Positions 45,373-58,079 of a stretch of DNA of 64,000 bases are shown in pieces. Location: assembly GCA_036873135.1 (NCBI GenBank), contig JAPTYO010000017.1, forward strand, positions 16,802,001 through 16,866,000, in the 5' to 3' direction. The translations under genes and the position numbers were made by a program. This DNA comes from Clarkia xantiana subsp. parviflora. Lineage: Eukaryota; Streptophyta; Magnoliopsida; Myrtales; Onagraceae. How positions within the stretch are numbered: position 1 is the stretch's first letter; every line of letters begins with the position of its first letter. The notes under the pieces are model-generated. The model made no database searches, had not been told where the DNA came from, and worked only from the letters and a program-made list of their open reading frames with translations.

Positions 45373-46841
45373 GAGTCCACTCAGACCCAACCACATCTTC
45401 ATCAGTAAGACGTGCGAAATCCTTCCGACTCAAAGTCGGAGGCCCACCTATACAACCGAAGCAAGTCAACAGAAAATATAAACATAGAAGCATCAGTGAT
45501 AAGGTAAAGATCAAACCTGAGGACCGTGCCCTCGGCTGGGGGGCAGGGGAACCACCACCAACAGGTCGCTTCCCTTTGTCAGTGTGGGAAGGCGCCTCTT
45601 CGACCACCATTTCATTATCGCGAGATAGGGTCGGGGGACGAGCAACAGGCGAAGGAGGATCCGCAGCTTTCTTCCTCTTAGCAGCCGAGGCCCCGGCCTC
45701 AGAATCAGATCACCGCGGCTTGGACTTGGAAGGTCCAGAGTCTCTGCCTACGGAGACAACCCTCTCGGTCACCAAGGGGGAGCGCCCTAGCAATGTAAGA
45801 AAAACAAGATAAGGAAAACACTAAGTATACCATAAAGAAGCAAACAGGAGGAAGCATACCAGAGGCCCCAGCCTTCTTCCCAGGCATGGGAGATTTCTTC
45901 AGAGTGGAGCTAGAAGGAGCCTTCCTCTTGCTCAGGTCAACAGGTGCTCCCTGCACGTTATAGGTTTTTCTGTGAAACCAACCTACAAAGGAAAAGCAGA
46001 AAGTAAATAAAGATGAGAAGACTAAGTAACATACCGAACCCCCGGAGTCAGGAGTCAAACTGATCCCTGCCTCGTAAAGATCCGTCTCAGTCACTAAGGA
46101 CACGGGACAGTATGATCGAGTCCTATTGCTCTCATGAATGATCTTCATAGTCTCTAAATCAACGGAAGAGAACTCCCCAAAAGCAGGCCAACCATCCGAC
46201 CGATCCTCATTCAAGACCGACCAAGTGACGTATCGATCCGTGATGAAGAAGTAATGCTTGGCCCAGTGACTGGCTGAGTTGTCACTCCGGTCCACGAAGC
46301 GAAGAGAGGTATCCCACTCGACCCCACTCAACCCGAAGTCAGCAAATCGGGAATCCTTGAAGGTCGGATGGCGAGTTACAAAACTCGCAAAGCCCACCTT
46401 CTTCAGGTATTGGAACCGGTAGAAGCATCGGAACAGAACTAGGGAGTACTTCCAGGAGTACCAATGGCACAACACCCGAAAGCCCACCCAGACACGGAGG
46501 GCACTGGGGGCAAGGTTCACAGGAGAAATCCTGAAGAACCTGCTCAACTCTATGAGGTCATCGCAGTAAGGCAACCTCAACCCAAATCGAATCTGGGAGG
46601 GGTAAACGACGACCTTCCCCCTAGTAGGCTCCGTCACCGTCTCGCAGGTATTCCCCAAGGAAGGGAGGAAAGGATATAGAGGCTCATCTAAGGGACAGAT
46701 ATCTCCTAAGGTAACGTGCTCATTGTAATCAGACCTAGTTAGGTGGTTCTCCGACAGAGCAGCGAGACCTAAGGCAAAGGTAGCAGGAAATCCCAAAGTT
46801 CGAATCAAGTTTCAACTAACACCCCAGCTCAGATCGCAACA

Positions 46842-48457
46842 CTAAGCTAATGATAGGAAAGAAAGTAATGCGACAAAAAGAAGAGAAAAGGAACTCACTC
46901 ATCCTTCGGAGGATGTAACGCCTCTGTAGAGTCTGTGTGTGGGGACACCACCAGGAATACAGTACCTGCCACGACATGACAAATATCAAGACAAGAAAAT
47001 TTCCAAAAAACCGGGAGTACTCCGACACTCGACCAACGACAACAACCAAAGATTCGAAGACACCCAACAAAGATAACAAACATGAGCCAAGGACACCACG
47101 GCGACCAAATCGAATAATTTTATCCAAACCTAAAGTCGGTTTTCGGGCAAAATTACCGTTACGCCCTCCAACGGAAATCAACACACAAATGGCGACACAA
47201 CACCAAATTCAAAACAGGGATAGTTTAATCGGACAAGAAACTATCTCCGGACGACCGGCAAAATTTTTTCCCAAATCCAAAACTATCTACGGCTATCCAC
47301 GGCAATCCCACATTCAACCAAATCCCGGCAATCAAGTATTGGCAATCAAATATCGACGATTCAAAAATCAACATTTTACGCGGTAACGGAAAGGAAAAGA
47401 GTGGACCTTCGGAAAACCCGACCCGATGTGATAAACGGGTCCGGAATTCAAATTTTGAGACCGCCGGAAATCAGCCCCTCGCCGGAGCCCCAATTTTGTC
47501 GTCGCCGGAGTTGATTCCAGTCGCCCCACCGTCGCCGGAGAACGCCTCACGCCACGCCGGAGTCGTCCCACCTCGCCGTCCTTCGCCCTTGCCGGATCCG
47601 ACGTCGCCTCCGCCAACAGCAGCCTGGCCGTCGTCCTGCCGTCCCTCCACGACCTCGCTCAGCTCCGGCGTAGTCCGAGGTCTGCTCCGTGTCGCCAACG
47701 TCGCCGTCACGCCGCTGTTGGTCCCCCACGCCGTCGATCGTCCCGACGGAGCTGCCGATCGGATTTCTGGTCCTTCATCGGAAATTTCGGCCGGCCCTTA
47801 CCTTGGGTGTGCTCCTAATTTTTTCTTGCTCTCCAAGGGTGAGAAAAGAGGGAAAAGGGTGGCTATGGTGACTAACTAAGGTATTTTCTTAACTCTCCTA
47901 TATATTTGAAAGATGGTAGGGTTTTTTTTTAAAGAGTTTTAATCATCACCCTCCATTTATTTTTAAGTGAGATCTAAGGGCTAAAGAAAAACTATCACCT
48001 TTATCCCCTTTAACTATGGCTAAGTATATCTCCATACTTAGAAAAACCATCAAGTTAGACTTATTCTTGAGCATCCCATACTTAGGAAAAAATTTTAAGC
48101 CAAAATTAAATTTTCCTTCACTTAGGCAAAATCCCGGCACGAAATTGAAGCATGAGTCACTTAGCCATATTTGTATTATATCCCTGTGTGAGCATGTATT
48201 TTTTGAGTATACGCTTGTAGCAAAGATAGGTTTATTACTCCCACCTCAGACGGACGCGCGCCTAGGCACGCGTCCGTGCTACTCTGACGTTTACAATTCC
48301 TCTATCTCATAAAGCAGGGGGCAGAGTCAGAGGCACGCATCCATGGGTAAGCAAGCATTCAGACGAAAGGTAAAACCCCGGTTTCAAATTGCGCGTATCA
48401 TACCATCCTAAAATAGAGTCAATCAAGGTTTAGGCCATTGGTTGACTCGGGGGCATG
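46842..48457 (-). promoter_or_regulatory. Antisense leader/promoter region of E5 and PPT
   Basis: Same arrangement as in E2: minus-strand TATATA at about 47912-47905, GC-rich leader at 47460-47780, pre-LTR conserved DNA and polypurine tract ending GGGGGCATG (48457). The open frames across the GC-rich part exist in several frames at once and are not genes. Confidence 0.55.
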
Positions 48458-49242
48458 TGATGGATATACGCCCAATTTGAACCCGTTGACTTCCGAATGG
48501 TTGTATTTTTATCACCCCGTTAATGATTGTAAATCGAAACTTCAACCCGAACACTTCGCGAGAACACCAACGGCCCGGACGAGGCCGAAGCGCTCGTCCG
48601 GCCGAGTCAAACTCACCTAGGTGAGGTTGGGTGGCCACACCCGACCTCCCCTAGGGGAGATCGGGTCAGCCAACCCGATCTCCCCTAGGGGGGATAGGGT
48701 TGGCCAACCCTATCCCCCCTAGGAGGGGTTGGGTGGCCTCACCAGACCCCTACCCTTGGGGGTCGGATTTCCCCCCCCCCCCCCAAGGGCCCCGACACCA
48801 TTTTTGGACTCCCATACTCGGTTTATTCCGCCTACCTTCTCCGTATCCTAAGGTCTTAATTATAGGTTTAAAGGTTAATTAACTGTGTTTAAGGGTTAAC
48901 GATGTCATTAAACCACCTTAATGACACCGTTGCCTATAAATACCCCATCTCCACTATTCATTTCATCATCTTGGCAATTTGAATAATTTTGCTCTGACAT
49001 CTTTCTAGCTTTATCTCTCTAAAAACCGTACTGACTTAGGCATCGGAGAGGGTTCATCAGGCACCACCCCCCCCCCTCTGTGCCTGGTACTGCCCCTTCT
49101 GCAGGGCGAAAGGAGAAGAGAAGCTAAGGAAGGAAGGACGCAACTGAGACAGCGCAACCCGAGAGTACCGGATTCCCCACATCTCCAGTGAGGAACGAGA
49201 TTCGAGTCGACCGCCCGTTTACCCTAATCTCGGAACATAACA
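48458..49242 (+). repeat. Family B 3' LTR of E5 (785 bp)
   Basis: TG...CA ends, shortened palindrome array (48610-48740), TATAAATA near 48935, R fold at 49040-49104. The right flank GTTTC continues the E4 array. Confidence 0.94.
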
Positions 49243-49453
49243 GTTTCAACGCCCACCTAGAGCGTATATTTGGTCTAACTACTGGTGCCCTCCGGGAGCG
49301 TATCTCGCGAACAGTTTCGACGCCCATCAGGAGCGTATCTTTGGTCTAACTTGTGCCCTCCGGGAGCCTATCCTGTGAAACGTTAAGTGCCCTCCGAGAG
49401 CCTGTCTCGTGAACAGTTTCAGCGCCCACCAAGAGCGTATCTTTGGTCTAACA
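49243..49453 (+). repeat. Family B tandem array in E4, right part
   Basis: Continuation of the type 2 units interrupted by E5. It starts GTTTCAACGCCCACC, in register with 28440-28464. Confidence 0.9.
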
Positions 49454-52384
49454 CTACCATATATACCATTTAAAGGGTATCAGAAGAGATCATCGCACCA
49501 TACTGAGAAGGATTCCATGAGAAAATAATTACAAAGCAAAGTTGTATGAAGAACACATAATATTTTTTCTTGATGAGATAGCAGGTATGATGTGAAGGAA
49601 AAGAAAAAAGAAAGATAAGGAAAGGAAAGCATATACAAAGGAGAAGTCCATGACCAAAGGATCATATACAGAAGCACAAGAGGTTATCATGAAAAGTAAC
49701 GAGTTATCCTACCATCCATATCACAAGTCAAGAGAAGTATCTCAAAGGAACCCAACACCACCAAGAAGGATAGCAAAGACATGAAATCCAAAGTTCAAGG
49801 CTCTCAAAATAAACTCGACCCATCAAGAAGAGAATTGCCTTACATGTCGCACAAATCAACCTCCGACAAACGTTATTGCTTTGCATGTCGCCCTCGCATG
49901 ACCTATGCTTGTATCAGACTTGAACATCGTCAAGCACAACTCATGAAGGAGACATCTAAAGAGCATAAAGGATACAACATCCGACAAGACGAGACATCGG
50001 GACCTAACCCAACAAACATAGCCTAAACAAAAGGCAACTATAGCAATGACGGCTCTCCAATGAGAAAGGAATACTAAAGCACAATTCCATACATCGTCAT
50101 GTGGCTATCATGTCCACATACCCTGAAGTGGATATCATGACCACGTACCCTGAAGTGGCTATCATGTCCACACACTGCGAAGTGGCTATCATGTCCTCAC
50201 ACCATGAAGTGGCTATCATGTCCACACACTGCGAAGTGGCTATCATATCCACACACCAAGACCATCAAATCCACCACAAGCCTAAAGAGCCAACACCCAA
50301 CCTCAAAAGGAGATTTAAGAAAAAGGGAAAAACAACACCTTCATACGCTCATCAAAGGTAGGCACTTATATTTCAACCCACTGGGGGATACTAGGTAGGA
50401 GACGTCCCCATTATGAAGACAACCTCCATGTCTCATGAAATCAACCATGAAGCAAAGAATCACGACAAGCACTATTGAGGGCATATAACAAAACGATCCC
50501 CACAACGATCACAACTACGATACTAGTAGAGAATAACTCAAGATCAGTCTCCACCAAACTCCAAAGCAAGAATTTGCTATCTTAATCAGAGCCATGGCAA
50601 GAGAAAGGAACCTCAATAAAAGGCGATGATCACACCCATCACCAAAAGGAAAATATTCAACGCAGGGGTTAATAACATAACCCATAGGAAAGCCAAAGAC
50701 ACCTTCGAAAGTCGTCAAATCTACATGAAGATGAAATGAACCTGAGACTCAGCCCCTCGGCTGGGGGGCAGAGGATAGAGAAGAGACGTCAAGACCTATG
50801 ATCACCCCATCGCCAGCCACAGGTTGTTTCCCTTCGTCGAGTAAAGAGGGCGCCTCTTCAACCACTACCTCCTCATCATGAGAGGGAGTCAGCAAGGGGG
50901 CACTTGAAGGAGAGCCCCTCGCGGTTTCCTTCTCCTTGGCAGCCGAGGGCCCGACCTCAGAGTCAGGTTTCCACGCCTCGGATTTAGATTGACTTGAACT
51001 CTCGCCCACCGCAAGAACCCATTCAGTAACCAGAGGCGAACGTTCTAACAACAAGAAGGAAGCAACACGAGAACAATCATAAGTATATCACAAAGAAAAG
51101 AGAATGGAATGAGAACATACTGGAAGCATTAGCAGCCTTCCCTGACTTAGAAAATTTCTTGGCCTGATAAGCAGAACTAGAGGTTTCTTCCCTCTCATCC
51201 GATTCAACGGTCTCCCTGTCTGAAGAAGAAAGCTTCCAAAAGTGAGTCATCTATACGAGCAACCAACGCAAAGATCGACCCTTACTCATGGAAGGGCGAG
51301 ATACGCCTACTACGGGGGCAACCTTAACACCAAGGGAAGAGGGCGAACTTTTAGTTTCCCCAAATGGAGCAACGCTCCAACACATCCGAAGGAAGGGTCA
51401 ACCCTTAACACATGTCCATAGACCCCTTCGCTCGTGGCGGTAAGAAGAAAGCTTGTAAGCATTTTCACCCTCACTTTTATGGGGAACAAATTGCAGGGTA
51501 AAGGTCAAGAGCTATACACACGCTCCAACGAATGAAGGAAAAATATTACACGTGCCGAAGGTCAAGGTTAATGGACAATGCTCATGCTAGTACGAGGGAG
51601 GCGGAACGTTGTGTCCCATTGAGTGACAGAGTTCCCACCCTCAGGTAAAGGAGAGGTCTATGCTCTCACCTTTGCACTTATGCTCATATTCATGATTAAC
51701 ATCTACAGGTACATCAATGTCATCACTCATGCTTATACCCACAACCCGTCCATACATACATACATGTTCATGCTTGCACTCATATGCATGCCCACGTACA
51801 CACTCTCGTATGTTCAAACATTTAGACGTCCATGTACATGGCCGCTGTATATTCATGCATACATTCATGACTACAATTGCGGCATGTCTACACCCACTCC
51901 CATACTTGTGTTCCTACTTGCATGTATGCTAGTACACATCCTCATGTTCATGATATGTCCATGTTCACTCCTAGTTAACATCCTATAGGCATATTTTCTA
52001 GTATCCCATACTTAGAATAATTTTGGACCAAAATTAAATTTTTCTCCACTTAGACAAATCCCGGCATGAAATTGAAGTATGAATCGCTTAGATGTATTCG
52101 TATTGTATCCCTATGAGAGCGTGTATTTTTCGAGTATACGCCCGTGGCAAGGATAGATTTATTATTTCCACCTCAGACGGACGCGTGCTTGAACACGTGT
52201 CCGTGCTATTCTGACGTTTGCACTTCCTCTATCTTATGAGGCAGGGGGCAGAGTCAGAGACACACATCCATGGGTAAGTAAGCATTCCGGCCAAAGGTAA
52301 AATTCCGGCTTCAAATTGCGCGTGTCATACCATCCTAAAATAGAGTCAATCAAGGGTTAGGCCATTGGTTGACTCGGGGGCATG
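49454..52384 (-). pseudogene. Decayed antisense gene region of E4, with 27-bp array
   Basis: Only one exon equivalent is clear: 51041-50749 (RSPLVTEWV ... EEVVVEEAPSLLDEGKQP), aligned with 42047-41778 of E6. The neighbouring upstream exon remnant lies at about 51230-51120. In place of the downstream exons there is a 27-bp tandem array at 50096-50262 (six copies of GTGGCTATCATGTCCACACA). 51640-51980 is rich in CATG/CATA motifs without a gene. 52030-52370 is the conserved pre-LTR segment, and the PPT GGGGGCATG ends at 52384. Confidence 0.65.
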
Positions 52385-53132
52385 TGATGGATATACGCCC
52401 AATTTGAACCCGTTGACTTCCGAATTTTTTCATTTTGATCACCCCGTTAATGATTGTAAATCGAAACTTCAACCCGAACACCCCGCGAAAACACCAAGGG
52501 TCCGGACGAGGCCGAAATGCTCGTCCGGGCCAAGTTAGACTCACCTAGGTGAGGTCGGGTGGCCACACCCGACCTCCCCTAGGGGAGATCGGGTTGGCCA
52601 ACCCTATCTCCCCTAGGAGGGGTTGGGTGGCCACACGCAACCCCTACCCTTGGGGGTCGAATTTTCCTCCCCCCCCAAGGGCCCCGACACCGCTTTTAGA
52701 CTCCCATACTCGGTTTATTTCCGCCAACCTTCTCCGTACCCTAAGGTCTTAATTACGTGTTTAAAGGTTAATTAATTGTGTTTAAAGGTTAACGATGTCA
52801 TTAAGCCACCTTAAAGACACCGTTGCCTATAAATACAACCCTTCCACTATTCATTTGATCATCTTGGCAAGTTGCATAATTTAGCTCTGACATCTCTCTA
52901 GCTTTATCTCTCTACAAAAACCGTACTGACTTAGGCATCGGAGAGGGTTCATCAGGCACCACCCCCCCCCTCTGTGCCTGGTATTGCCCCTCTTGCAGGG
53001 CGAGAAGAGAAGTGAAGGACAGAAGGACACAGGCTAGGACTACACAACCCGAGAGCACCGAATCCGCAACATCTCCAGTGAGGAACGAGACTTAGGTCGA
53101 CCGCCCGTTGACCCTAGACTTGGAACCTAACA
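52385..53132 (+). repeat. Family B 3' LTR of E4 (748 bp)
   Basis: TG...CA ends, U3 palindrome block at 52540-52625, TATAAATA at about 52828, R fold 52935-53000. It pairs with 22752-23507. Confidence 0.93.
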
Positions 53133-53236
53133 ACGATCAATGGGGTGGCAGCAATAATCTATGTTCGTATTAGATAATGTGTTTTCTGAGGTAACTTTCT
53201 CCTTTATATAGGAGGGGAAGTTACTCAGTTACCTGT
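53133..53236 (-). repeat. Family A 3' LTR of E3, middle piece
   Basis: Continues the LTR broken by E4. It includes CTCCTTTATATAGGAGG, an inverted repeat around the TATA region. It ends with the target duplication CCTGT of the solo LTR. Confidence 0.85.
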
Positions 53237-53996
53237 TGTTGGATCACGGGCGAAGCTCCGTTACGTCCTTGACAGAAAGCTTTGGACTCCTGTGCTCCGC
53301 GTAATCCTGCAAAAGGGGATGACCTGGGTGGTGACCCAGAATCCCTCTCCGATGCTTAAATGAGTATGGTGATCAATGGGTGGTAAGCAAAAAGTCTAAG
53401 TTCGTATTAGATGATGGTTTTCTGAGGTAACTTCCTCCTTTATATAGGAGGGGAAGTTACTCAGTTACCTGTTACTGCGCCTGGCAGTTTTGCCCATGAT
53501 TCCGTGTATCTCGCCACGATTCCGTATATCTCGGTTGGGATTCCATATATCTCGCCCCACGCTCCGCGTATCTTACCCGTACTCCGCGTATCTCGAGCAC
53601 GCCCTGCGTATCTCGGGGGATTTATCTTTATCTCTAACCGTCTCCCACTACTCTATCTAGTAGGCGGGTTTCTCGGTCTTTATCCTCTGATCACAAGTCC
53701 CGACTGCTGTCGGAGACTCCAGAGTTGTCTCATTCTAGATCACCACCCAGGACCTTCAGTCTCTGCGGGACAGGTCCAGCCTCTGCGGGGCTTTATTATC
53801 GGGGCCTTTACTAAGGCATATCGGGGCCTACTCAGAGGCTTCTCATCGGGAGCATTCAGCTCATACATCGGGACCGCTAAAGTCGGGACCCTTCGTGCTG
53901 GGCCTCTGGGCCTTCCAGGCTTTTCACAAGGCCCATTGGACCTACTCGCCGTCCATTGGCTGTTAACGGGGCTAACGATTACATCGGAACCCATCA
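53237..53996 (-). repeat. Solo family A LTR (760 bp) with target duplication
   Basis: Minus-strand TGATGGGTTCCG at 53996 and plus-strand TGTTGGATCAC at 53237 mark its ends. CCTGT occurs at 53232-53236 and 53997-54001. It is inserted in the LTR of E3 and was left by LTR-LTR recombination of a full element. Confidence 0.92.
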
Positions 53997-54001
53997 CCTG
54001 T

Positions 54002-54506
54002 GACCGTGATTGGCCGTTTTGCCCATGATTCCGTATATCTCGCTCGGGATTCCGTAGATTTCGCCCCACGCTCCGCGTATCTTACCCATACTCCGCGTAT
54101 CTCGGGCACGCCCTACGTATCTCGGGGAGTTTATCTATATCTTTAACCGTTGTCCCACTACTCTATCTAGTAGGCGGGTTTCGCGGTCTTATCCTCTGAT
54201 CACAAGTCTCGACTTCCGTCGGGGACTCCAGAGTTATCTCATTCTAGATCACCACCCAGGACCCTTTGTCTCATGAGACAGGTCCAGCCTCTGCAGGGCT
54301 TTTATCATCGGGGCCTTTACTAAGGCATATCGGGGCCTACTCAGAGGCTTCTTGTCGGGAGCATTTAGCTCATGTATCGGGATCGCTAGCGTCGGGACCC
54401 TTCATACTGGGCCTCTGGGCCTTCCAGGCTTTTCACGAGGCCCACTGGACCTACCCGCCGTCCATTGGCTGTTAACGGGGCTAACAACTACATCGGAACC
54501 CATCAT
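54002..54506 (-). repeat. Family A 3' LTR of E3, U3 piece
   Basis: Holds the GATTCCGTATATCTCG-type subrepeats and ends at the LTR start TGATGGG (minus strand). The polypurine tract GTCTTGGGGGCAAA lies directly beyond (54507-54520). Confidence 0.9.
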
Positions 54507-54983
54507 TTGCCCCCAAGACATGGGGGACTTTTAGTTCGTCGTGTCTTCCAGTTCCAGATCTTCTGACCTCGCTGTCTGAGGCTTTTGTCTCTATACCTCC
54601 CGATACCGCCGTCAGAGGCTTTCATCTTTACACCCCCTAATATTGCCGTCGGGGGGTTATATCTTCAGGCTTCTTAATACCTCAGTCAGAGGCTTTTGTC
54701 TTGCGTGTAGTTGTCGTATGACAAAATCTCTCACTTATGATTACTTCGGGCCCACTGGACTCTATGGGCAATTGCCAAATCCGAGGAGACTCCTTGGTTA
54801 CCGTAGTATTAAATGCTAGGGATTATGAAACGACTCTCAATTCGGCGTGACTGTTGCTTTCTGAAAAAGCATTTATCACGTCACCACGTCTCTCCCGTAC
54901 CGTCCCTCAGTCTTCGACGATCCAGATCAAATCGTTTTGTCTTCAACGGTCTAGATCAAGTCCATCCAGTTTGTCATTTTGCT

Positions 54984-54990
54984 TATAAAA
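54984..54990 (+). promoter_or_regulatory. TATA box of the E3 antisense gene
   Basis: TATAAAA, about 160 bp before the start codon at 55150, mirrors the E1 arrangement. The stretch 54521-54983 holds no gene. Confidence 0.6.
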
Positions 54991-55149
54991 GCCGGAACCC
55001 TGGCATTATTCACTTCTTCTTCTCCACTCTCCTAATTTCTGCCATTCTTGCACTCGAAGCTTTTCCTCCAAGTTCCTTCTGCTGTTCAAGTGATCTAAGG
55101 CCTTCCATCTTCCGATCCTTTCTTCATCTTCTTTCGGCAATCATCCATC

Positions 55150-57880
55150 ATGTCCGGTAAGGATTTTCTTCTCTGTTTTCACGATTTGCTGATGTTTGCT
55201 CTTCTTTTCTCAAATCTTCTTGTTTGTAACCGTTTTTAGACGAAGCTAGTTCTGAGGCTAGAACCCCTTTCACCTTTGAATTCGCTGTCAATGAGATTTC
55301 TGAGACCTCATATGAGGTTGCCCTTCGAGAGGGGTGCATTACCCCGGATTGGGAACCTCGTTTCCCCTATGAGTCTCAGTCTGCTGTCAGGAGGAAGCAC
55401 ATCGTCACGCGTCCTCAGGCGGGAGAAGTGTTCGTTTCCGTCGGACAGATAAGCGCGGGGATTCGATTCCCCTTCTGCGGGAACCTGGTGGAGATGTGCA
55501 ATTTCTACAAGACACACCCTTGTACCTTCTCTCCACACGCTATCCGCGTGTGGAATGCCTTCCAACTTCTATGCCATCGCCAGCAGTGGACGTACAGTCT
55601 ACTGCTCTTCCGCACCTTCTAGGGAATGAAGTGCAATAAGGCTGGTGTCTGCTCCTTCTCCCCCCGACTCCCCAAGTGGACAAAGGAACAACTTTCACGT
55701 TTCGGCTGGGATAGCAAAACCTGGAAGTTCCACAAGGATCGGGTGCTGATTCGTGACTCGGGGTCTGACAACAGCGGATGGAAGAAGTATTACTTCTTCG
55801 TTCAACACAGCTCTGTCCCGTGGCCCCGATGGGAGGTCGTGGCGGACCCAGCCCCCAAGCTCGAGGCCTACACTGAAGATGACCTCCACTCTTCAGATGG
55901 TCCAACTCTACCGTTGGGGGGATTCCTTCATACCCCTCGACGCCAACAAGCTCATGGAGAAGTACTTGATTCACATCGGAGTCCGGCTCCTCGATTCTGT
56001 TTCCAAAGATCTAGTCGTCTGGGTAATTCTTCTAATCATCTTGTCTTTTATTTTTGCAGCCAAGAAGGCTTCTCTGCTGACTCATCTCATTATGAAGCAG
56101 GGCGAGACTGATTCCGTCCCAGGTGGACCCAAGAGGAAGCGAAAGTCGCTGAAGAAGGGCGCTTCCTCTTTTGCCACTCCATCTGCTGCCCCTCCGACTG
56201 AAGAACAGGTCGTGGCCAAACGAGCCAGGAGGGAGGAAATTGACCAAGCCTTCGGGGTTACTACCGCCGAGGAAGGTAAGCGTGTCCGTCATGCTATTAA
56301 AAGATATATGAAACTGGTTCCCAAGGAGTTATCCCCGCTGATCGGGAAACGCGGGTTCGAGAAATCAAGTACATCCTTCGAGGAGAAATCCCCCGCGTTC
56401 TCAAGGCGGGATATTACAACGTCTTTGGGAAGAACCAACACTTCGATCGTCAAATCATCTGGTGCCCTAAGGGTACTCTTCCTGACTTTATTCGTCCCGC
56501 CACCACAGGTCCATCAGAGGCTGTCACTCCGAGGCAAGCTGCTACTCCAGCCCGGGCCACGACTCCACCGGCGCCGGTGACGGAGGAAACCCTGACGGAA
56601 GCTCAGTTCCGTCAGGTAACTGACTTGGAGGCTTCTCCTTCCTCCGAGGAGCCCAATGAGGGTGGCCTGCTTTTCCGTCGAAAACGGGGTCAAAGCAGCC
56701 TGATGCCCGTCGTGGAGGACGTGTCCCGGAATCCTCCTCCCGAATTCCGCACTCCTACTCCCGAGCCACCAGCCGAGGTGGCTCCTCCTGCTGAAAGTTC
56801 CAGGGTCCTCCCCCCTCTCCCCGTGGATGAAAATCTTTACAAGATTTTTACCCCCGACCAGGAGGCGGCTCCATGGGACCCGATTGAGTCTCTCCGAGGG
56901 GTCCCGCTCTAACGGGGAAACCTTGAGCCTGAATTGGCCCTGCATCTGCTGGCGGGGTCAATTCCTCCAGCTTTCAGGCGGCCAATGTCCTTGGCGCGGG
57001 AGGACCTTGAAGAGGAGATCCGCGATATGGCTATTCGCCGGTTGGAGGTAAAACTTCCTCTTTGTGTTATTCTCTTCATCATTCTTGACTCCGATTATGG
57101 CTTTTTGATCTTTTTTCTTCCTTCTCTCAGGACACGGCAAACCAGCAGCGCTGCTTCGGCCTTATCTTGGCTCTGAAGGGTGCTTTGGAGGAGGCTCAAG
57201 TTCGGTCGGACCCCGACGCGTTGGCCAAGCTCCAGGTGGACCTCGACGAGGCGGTGGCGGCCAAAAATAAGATGGCCAAGGAGAAAACTCTTCTTGACGA
57301 GATGGCTTCGGGCCTGCTTAAGCAGGTTCAGGATCACGAGGCTGTCATGCGTCGGGAGCGGAAGATGGTCCAGGCGGATAATCAGCGGCATGAGTCGGAG
57401 AGGAGGCAGCTCATTCACGAGAAGGGTGTTCTCGCGGAGGCTCTTGCGGAGGCCAAGGCGGGGCTCGAGGCCAAACATGCTGAGGCCAAGGCCCAGGGCC
57501 ACGAGGAAGGTCGCCGGTAGGGCCACGAGGAGGGTCTCCTGCAGGGTCGTGAGGAGGGCCGTTTGCAAGGCCGCGAGGAGTATCGGAATTCAGAAGAATT
57601 CAAGGTGGATGCTGTAGGGTTCTGCAAGTCCGAGGTGGAGGACGTCCTGTACAACGCCGTCGAAGAACTCTACAGAGCCTACGAGGATTCCATCGACTTC
57701 AAGAAGTCCAGGACTCTTGCCCCCATCGCGGAGAAGTACTTCAACCTCCCCGCGGAGAGTGAAGAGACTGCTGCCGTGGACCCGACTCCGCGGGCTGTGG
57801 AGCCTTCTGCTCAGGCCCCTCCGAACCTTGCTTCCTCCGATGCTGCTGAGGACCCTTCTTCCAACAAGGATCAAGCTTAA
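55150..57880 (+). pseudogene. Spliced antisense gene of E3 (nonsense and frameshifts)
   Basis: Exon 1 is 7 nt (55150-55156, ATGTCCG) with a GTAAGG donor. The intron 55157-55239 ends TTTTTAG and gives an MSDEASS start. Then follow the conserved domain (GQISAGIRFPFCGNLVEM ... RVWNAFQLLCHR), a T-rich stretch (56022-56060) encoding VVWVILLIILSFIF, a basic segment (PKRKRKSLKKG), a Pro-rich part, an in-phase intron 57048-57130 (GAG|GTAAAA ... CTCTCAG), a coiled coil and a tail ending NKDQA, as in E1. Defects: TAG at 55619-55621, frameshifts near 55885 and 56345, TAA near 56910 and TAG near 57518. Colinear with E1 throughout. Confidence 0.85.
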
Positions 57881-58079
57881 TGCTCTATATCTTTAGTCCT
57901 TGTGATTTTTTCCTTGTCTTCTTTATCCTTTATATCGGACCCCTTTGGCCTTCGAGCCTTTATATAAGTAGTTTATTCCAACTATTTTGATTCCGATAGT
58001 TATTTGCGCTATTTAAAGCGGCTTTAGACTCGTTGCTCAAAGCATTCCGATGCACCATTAAAGATGACTTCATACGTCC

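Larger units (their letters stand above)
34271..46841 (-). pseudogene. Spliced antisense gene of E5, split by E6
   Basis: Exon equivalents lie at about 34887-34271 (coiled coil) and 35140 to about 34970, then, on the far side of E6, at 45373-46841. The sequences rejoin at the GAGTC duplication. Defects: a TAG near 34384 where E6 has CAG, loss of the normal stop, and a TGA near 46813 where the other copies have CGA. The latter two nonsense codons fit C-to-T change at methylated sites. The N-terminal domain (46808-46060) is otherwise fully open, including the T-rich stretch. Confidence 0.85.
28465..49242 (+). mobile_element. Family B element E5, nested in the E4 array
   Basis: 5' LTR 28465-29338 and 3' LTR 48458-49242 share diagnostic variants (GAATGGTTGTATTTTTATCA, CGGCCGAGT). 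The left flank is TTTTC and the right flank GTTTC. The intact repeat elsewhere in the array reads GAACAGTTTC, so the target duplication was GTTTC with one later change. Its antisense gene is split by E6. Without E6 the element is about 10.5 kb. No pol is present. Confidence 0.9.
22396..53132 (+). mobile_element. Diverged family B element E4 (host of E5 and E6)
   Basis: Structure: a leftover internal 3' end (22396-22751), LTR (22752-23507), PBS, decayed gag-protease (23559-25738), decayed internal DNA, array (27541-28464, continuing 49243-49453 after E5), decayed antisense gene region and 3' LTR (52385-53132). The two LTRs pair with each other by shared variants (for example CACCCCGCGAAAAC and the AAATGCTCG block). 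The extra internal tail left of the first LTR points to LTR-LTR recombination or a left-end deletion, so no target duplication is recoverable. Confidence 0.82.

Noticed and set aside
51623..51988. Hydrophobic 121-codon frame, also present at 60089-60454
   Set aside because: Made of CATG/CATA-type short motifs in the noncoding 3' end of the subfamily; no domain, and no sign of selection seen by eye.
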